DNA of 64,000 nucleotides from Pomacea canaliculata (lineage: Eukaryota; Mollusca; Gastropoda; Architaenioglossa; Ampullariidae): positions 12,831,950-12,895,949 of the forward strand of contig NC_037596.1 in assembly GCF_003073045.1 (NCBI RefSeq), given 5' to 3'. Within the stretch, counting starts at the first letter, position 1; every line of letters begins with the position of its first letter. The notes under the pieces were generated by a model. The model was not told the origin of the DNA, did no database searches, and worked only from the letters and a program-made list of their open reading frames with translations. Below are positions 58,912 through 64,000 of the stretch, piece by piece. The position numbers were made by a program, and so were the translations under genes.

Positions 58912-59290
58912 TCATGTTGGCGGTTTTCACAAAACCGGAAATTTCTCGGAGGAAGCGATGCACACACTTGTGGTGATCACACTCCACTCCCCGTCAGGTC
59001 CTTGGCTCACAGTCCAGTTCACCAGGGGCACATTTCTTTTACGAATACTTTCATATGAACAGCTATTTGCTTCTCGTCGGACGAGTTTCAGGAAAGACCT
59101 AGGTTTCTGTAGCGTGTAATTGTCTACACTCCCATCCCATAATGGCAGTATTTTTATGCCCCAGTTTTTACTCGAAAATATTTTGGTTTTACATTTTTTT
59201 TCTTCAAACAACGAAATCAGTCTGTTGGGCTGATGATCTTGACTAGGAATGGAGAAGGGCTTATACCACGAGCATCCTTACAAATCATTC
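58912..59290 (-). pseudogene. Orphan Ig-like exon resembling the first Ig exon of gene B
   Basis: The minus-strand frame, open from about 59290 to a TGA at about 58927, includes SCSYESIRKRN, VNWTVSQGPDGEW and VCIASSEKF. It aligns with VVCSYEPRYLDNSMVTWEMK in gene B: same cysteine, tyrosine and tryptophan spacing. No phase 1 acceptor in frame and no donor equivalent were found, so it may be a relic or an exon of an unrecognised gene (H). No signal peptide or membrane exon lies nearby. Confidence 0.45.
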
Positions 59291-61850
59291 TAGAGCTTAT
59301 GTTTGGATTATGTCTATTTTTTTTTGTTGTTGTTGTTGTTGTGGAAACCTCGTAATTCATAGTTCTTTTTAGTTTAATTGACAGCATGGGGAAAATAATT
59401 TTGCCTATGCAAATGGCTGAGCATAGAAATATAACAATGTTACGTTATGTATTAAAAATAACAAAAATGACGAGAATGTCTTTTTCTCGTATTACTATTT
59501 ATAGATTTTTATAATGTTATTGACAACTATAATTTATGGTAATGATACTTTATGGGTTTTTTACATTTTTTTTTTTAGTTGGAGCCTGCTGTTGTTTCTG
59601 ATCCTGTATAGAGAACAGACACGGGCTCGTATATGTTGAAACACTTTGGACAATGTAAACAGCTCTTTTGATAACTGTAAAACTTAAGTCTCTAGTCTCG
59701 AGGGATTTTTTTCTGAACAGCTTACCTTCAAAGAAATCTTATAAAATAAGTCCCATACCTGCAGAAAGTGTTAGAAGGGTCATTCACACTTCCCAATACA
59801 TGTATGTAAATATCAGAAAATATCAAAATGTCCATTTTTGGGATGCGGTAATTATTAGCTGTATTATATTAACCATTGATCTATTGTATTTTAGATGATA
59901 TAAGCTTAGTTTTTGGTTCTTTTATATTATTATTACCAGAATGTGTGTGTAAGATTTTCCTGTCTCTGTGTGTCTAAAGTAATTTGTCATGGGGCATTAG
60001 CAGAAGTGTAAACGACGCATTTATTTATTTAGGCAGCAAGGAGTGAGAAGTTAACTCCTTTAGCATTTCTAGACCATTTCTTCCATAGAAAATCTGACCT
60101 CATAGAAAAGCTGTCCACTGTTGAAATCATTTAGCTAGTTATGTTTTCCTATTAAACAGGCTGGTCCAAACAAAACAAAACACAGAGAACCGACATCTAG
60201 AAGAGAGAACAAACAATGAAAACTGGTTTCTCGACCATTTGTAAAATTTTTAAATGCTATCTTGGATGGGATCAAAGTGAGATGTTTCTTTGACCAAAGC
60301 TCGAAAATATCTCTACACTTGCCTTGTTGGATATAAAATTGATATTATATTATTTATGTTGTCAACACCACACCTGAATAACATTCTGCTTTCGCCTTTT
60401 AGCTTCTTCATAAATCAGAAACGGATATTGTCTTAAAGAAAACAAGCAGGCACACGTGTTACACTTAGAATATACTGCTTTGCTTACTGATCTTTACCTT
60501 AACGAAAATTTCTGCCCAACTAAAAGATATCCAACATATAATCAATCCTACAACGGAACTGGACCCCTTCCAATCCTACACGAAGTTATCTCAAGATGGT
60601 TTTTCGGTTGTTTTTTTTTTTTTCTTTTTTGACTGACACTGATCAGAGGCAGTTTGCTCAAGAGACTCATCATCACTCAGGCCATTTGGTGCCAGGCGTT
60701 GCTAGAGACGGAAGTAGCTCTCACCTTAGGTTTCCTGAGAATCACAAATGTCACAATCTGCGCAATTTCCTCCTCATCATGTCTGTAGTTTCACTTCCCT
60801 TTAACAGTGATGACACTACAAGCTGTATGTAGGTCCTGCTACAGTTGGGCTACAGCCAGCCAAACAGGGAAAACCCGCTATTAAATGACTGAAGCAAAAT
60901 GCTGATAATATAATAACGGTTTTCTAGTCATAGATGAATTCGAAATGGAGTAAAATTAACTTCTAGTAAAAACAGCCCAGGCTCATTTACTGATCAAGCA
61001 GATTGACTCAACAGGAAAAATTCAAAAGAATAGAATTACAGTAAAATTAGTTCCTTTAAAGAGCTTAGGCTCCTTCATTATCTTTAGCGATGATTGCTTA
61101 TTGCTTCCAGACACGCTCTCTGTCCTTTCCGGCACAGTGCCTGCAAATATCATTGAGATGTTCATCTCTTGTCTCATCTCAAAAGCAAGTGAAAAGTCTT
61201 CCGGAGAACCGGTCAACCTGTCTTCGGGCTTAACCTCAGACTAGTCATCGTCTGCCAACAACAGCTTTCGATAGCCGAGGTCAGATAGAAAGAAAGAATA
61301 ATGTCTTGGCACAAAACATCGAGGTAGGAAATATCCTAATGCCACATCAGATGTAAGGTGGGATAAGTTGTTTCCAAAACTTTTTCCATGCAAAATAGTA
61401 CACTGGTTTAAATACTATTACTACGCTAAACCACCTCTTAAAATTTCAGTTAATTTTAACACTGTAATAAAAATATAAAAGACACAACCAAAAGTTCAAT
61501 CAGTCCTGTCTTTCGTTTCTTTTGCTTTCAAAAAGAGCTTAGTCTTATTTACGTCGCCTCTTGTAAATAATTGTTTCTGTGCTATTTCCTACAGATGCTG
61601 AAAAATAATGGAAACGAAAGAGACAGTGGTACAATATTCTTCTTCTGTCTGTTACATGCAGCTAAGCTTATCTCAGTGCGGGGCTCAATCATCTTTTAAG
61701 AACTCCTTTAGCTTTGCAAACATTACATATCAGAGTGTAACATATCATTTAATGTAAGTGGTGATAACATTAGTAGACAATGCTTTTCCTTTAATAACTA
61801 TAACATCATGGAGTTAAAAACATTAGAATCCTCCAATGATTTCTTTGCAG
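59291..61850. other. No gene recognised
   Basis: AT-rich sequence. A minus-strand frame at 61022-61216 (SPEDFSLAFEM) has an acceptor-like TTTGCAG inside but no supported exon structure. Confidence 0.35.
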
Positions 61851-61943
61851 AAAATACAGACAACAGATGCAGCCTTAAGTTTGATGGACAGTGTGTCAGG
61901 AGGGGGAGCTGTACTGTCGAAGAAAACGCCATTATACGGGAAA
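61851..61943 (+). CDS. Orphan exon of a C/F-type receptor (gene G, 5' part)
   Basis: A strong acceptor TTTCTTTGCAG at 61841-61850 opens a phase 1 exon that can end at 61943 (GAAA|GTGACA), 93 bases, again phase 1. It contains NRCSLKFDGQCVRRGSC, which resembles SCEIRNEECPVQIHC in the first exon of C and ACSLQYGIPWKL in F. The donor is weak and I found no partner exon before the window end, so the gene may continue beyond it or be a fragment. Confidence 0.4.
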
Positions 61944-63533
61944 GTGACATTTTTGCTTTGTCTCATACAAAAACATAGAGCAGGGAGAAGATATACACTC
62001 AAACACTTTGAAACAGATGGTTGAAATTGCATCAGACATACTATATATGGAAAAAAAAAACCGAGTATAGTCCGTAGAAATGTGTCGTGTAACATTACAA
62101 AAACCAAATCGAATGAAAAAACATGAGAACTAGAGGACAGACGAACTGAAATCTTTAAAATCTATATAAAAAGAAATTCACAATACCTGCTTGATATAGT
62201 AGTATTTCATTTTGTCATTTATTTTTTTTTCTATTAAAAAAAGTTATTTACTAAATCAGAATGATCAGTGGTTGATGTGTTCCTAGCGGAGACGCTCTGG
62301 TCCCCCTCATCCTGATCCCCACATCTGTGTTGACACAATCACATTCTGTCGTCCTAAGGGAGATAATTGAATAACTCTATTACACAAGCACAAACTTCAT
62401 CCAGCATATGACCTGTAATCACATCTTTATTTATATCAGTGGTATGTGCTGGAAAAAATAGTAGTCGTATTTTCGGAATGTTTCAACATCTTAGGTCAAG
62501 GGCAGAAGACACTGAATCCATCCTTTTTCTCGTTTCAGAAGGTGTGTGACTACAGAAATTGTGTGACCCTTCAAGGGGCTACAGATGCGATTTAAAGCTG
62601 CCCAAGAACTTTTATATATTTGTAAATATGACAGCAAGATGTGAGACCTCTGGATAATTCATTGTTGACATACTACATGAGAACCCAATTAATGCAATGT
62701 TTCTTCTCACACTATACTGTTCAGTGCTTATCTTAGAAGTATGAGCAAAGAGTAAAATTTCGTTGAGTCTTTCTAAAACAGTAAAGTTCATATTGTGCTC
62801 TGATACAGACTAAGGGACTTCAATGTTGTGACCTACAGATATATTTTTGAGGAATACATTTTAAAGACAACAAATTACATTAATCTATCAACACATTATA
62901 TTTTACACTGGCTTAGGTTATAGCCTTGTAGTTATCAGTTTACATACAAGAAATCCCCCGCACTGGGATGCCCGATCCTTCAATGCCCTCACCATACCTG
63001 AGTTGTCACTGACGTACCCCCCACACACCATCAACACGTCTCGCAGGCAGGTAGGGGTTGAGTTGGTTATTGTGCCGCCGACGGTTAGGGGGACGGTTGT
63101 TGTTGTTGTCTGTTTGCATTGAAAGCGAAATCTCAAAAATTCACCATACACCCTGAGAGACACACGGATTAAAAACAATGACGACACATCTTTATAATTA
63201 AAAGTTACAGACACACGTGACTAACACACTATCTTCTTCACGAGACTGTTTTTTAACGTGTTTATTTATCACACAGGTAGTTAGTCACACACGACACCCC
63301 TGGATGTAAGTGACGTCATGACACCCGCTCATCACGACCGTTACACTACTTCACGCTCCAACAGGTTTCAAGAATAACAAGAAAACCTCGTGTAGCACAA
63401 GAAAACAATTTCTTCACTTGATGGTGCTATTCATTTTCTTTCTTTCACGGGAAATAAAGTTGGGGGCATAGAAAGTCAGGGGCAGTAACTCCCCAGTTTA
63501 TTACATGGTGAAATTGCCTCCCCTGAATGAACT
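61944..63533. other. No gene recognised; GC-richer block at 62945-63120
   Basis: The minus strand at 62945-63120 is open and includes VPLTVGGTITNSTPTCLRD, but no acceptor fits. No other feature seen. Confidence 0.3.
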
Positions 63534-64000
63534 GTAAGAGGTTGACAGCGTTTTTCCCGCTGTCCTCTGTAATGCATATCAAGATATAAGAAGGTCCATG
63601 TAGAGAAAGTATCAATATGTTTGGCTTCTTTTCATTGTACAGAATAGGAGAAAAAAAATCAAGAAAAAATCATAAACACACAAATATCCTCCATAACACA
63701 CACACACACACACAAGTACTTCATGCATGGGAGCTTCGTGTGTTTTGATCATGTGTATTTGTGTCTGCGCGCGCGCATGTGTGTGTGTTACACAGAGTTT
63801 GAATGAAATTTTCTAGGTTTTTAGTGTGATAGTGTGTGGTATTTTAGTCATTGAGTGTGTATCATCACTCAGTGGTCTGGAGAAGACGATGCAAAACATA
63901 CAGTATGTGAGTGAACCCTTGTCACGCTGCCCAGTGCCCTTTGACCTCACGTGGTGGTGTGATGTCGGTGCCGTTGTCTGTTGACACCTGGCTCTCTGCC
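63534..64000 (+). repeat. Long direct repeat block b, copy 2 (runs off the window)
   Basis: Matches 2221-2699 from TGAATGAACTGTAAGAGG to CTCTCTGCC with small differences, including part of the tandem unit that begins at 2601. Confidence 0.85.

Overview
This window is eukaryotic: coding exons of 16 to 390 bases sit in AT-rich DNA with GT..AG introns, microsatellites and many decayed transposons. The Ig-like domains resemble uncharacterised gastropod receptor-like proteins I know of, and the repeats (tRNA-derived SINE, Rex1-like LINEs, Tigger, Kolobok) fit a mollusc. A gastropod is therefore my best guess, but this is inference and no database search was possible.

The main content is a cluster of related immunoglobulin-superfamily (IgSF) type I membrane receptor genes on both strands. 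Gene D (plus, 3.95-4.83 kb) shows only its cytoplasmic tail. Gene A (minus, 13.68 down to about 9.65 kb) has a signal peptide, two Ig-like exons and a membrane exon. Gene C (plus, 15.7-20.2 kb) has a split, cysteine-rich Ig-like domain, a stalk, a membrane exon and a four-exon tail including the juxtamembrane microexon. Gene B (plus, 25.6-32.9 kb) has a signal peptide, three Ig-like exons, a membrane exon and a short tail. Gene F (minus, 50.4 down to 38.8 kb) is a paralogue of C with a complete 3' end. Orphan exons of the same families lie near 1.0, 59.0 and 61.85 kb. All ectodomain, stalk and membrane introns with an identified acceptor and donor are phase 1, except the intron before the first exon of F (phase 0). 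The tail introns of C, D and F after the juxtamembrane microexon are phase 2, as is the microexon exit in B.

Between and inside the genes are nested mobile elements: a Tigger inside a duplicated block whose other copy is the empty site; a 3.6 kb Kolobok-like element with TTAA target duplication inside a MITE, inside an intron of F; an apparent solo LTR inside another copy of that MITE with a 5 bp target duplication; a foldback element inside a Rex1-like LINE; a Tigger inside another LINE; and a family-B DNA polymerase fragment at a duplication edge. Blocks at 1.7-2.1, 2.2-2.7, 24.3-24.8 and 25.1 kb recur at 21.9-23.1, 63.5-64.0, 49.6-50.1 and 55.85 kb, so the locus has grown by segmental duplication.

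Functionally, the receptor genes encode cell-surface proteins with varied ectodomains and related membrane and tail modules, as expected of a recognition or immune gene cluster. No ligand or pathway can be read from the sequence.
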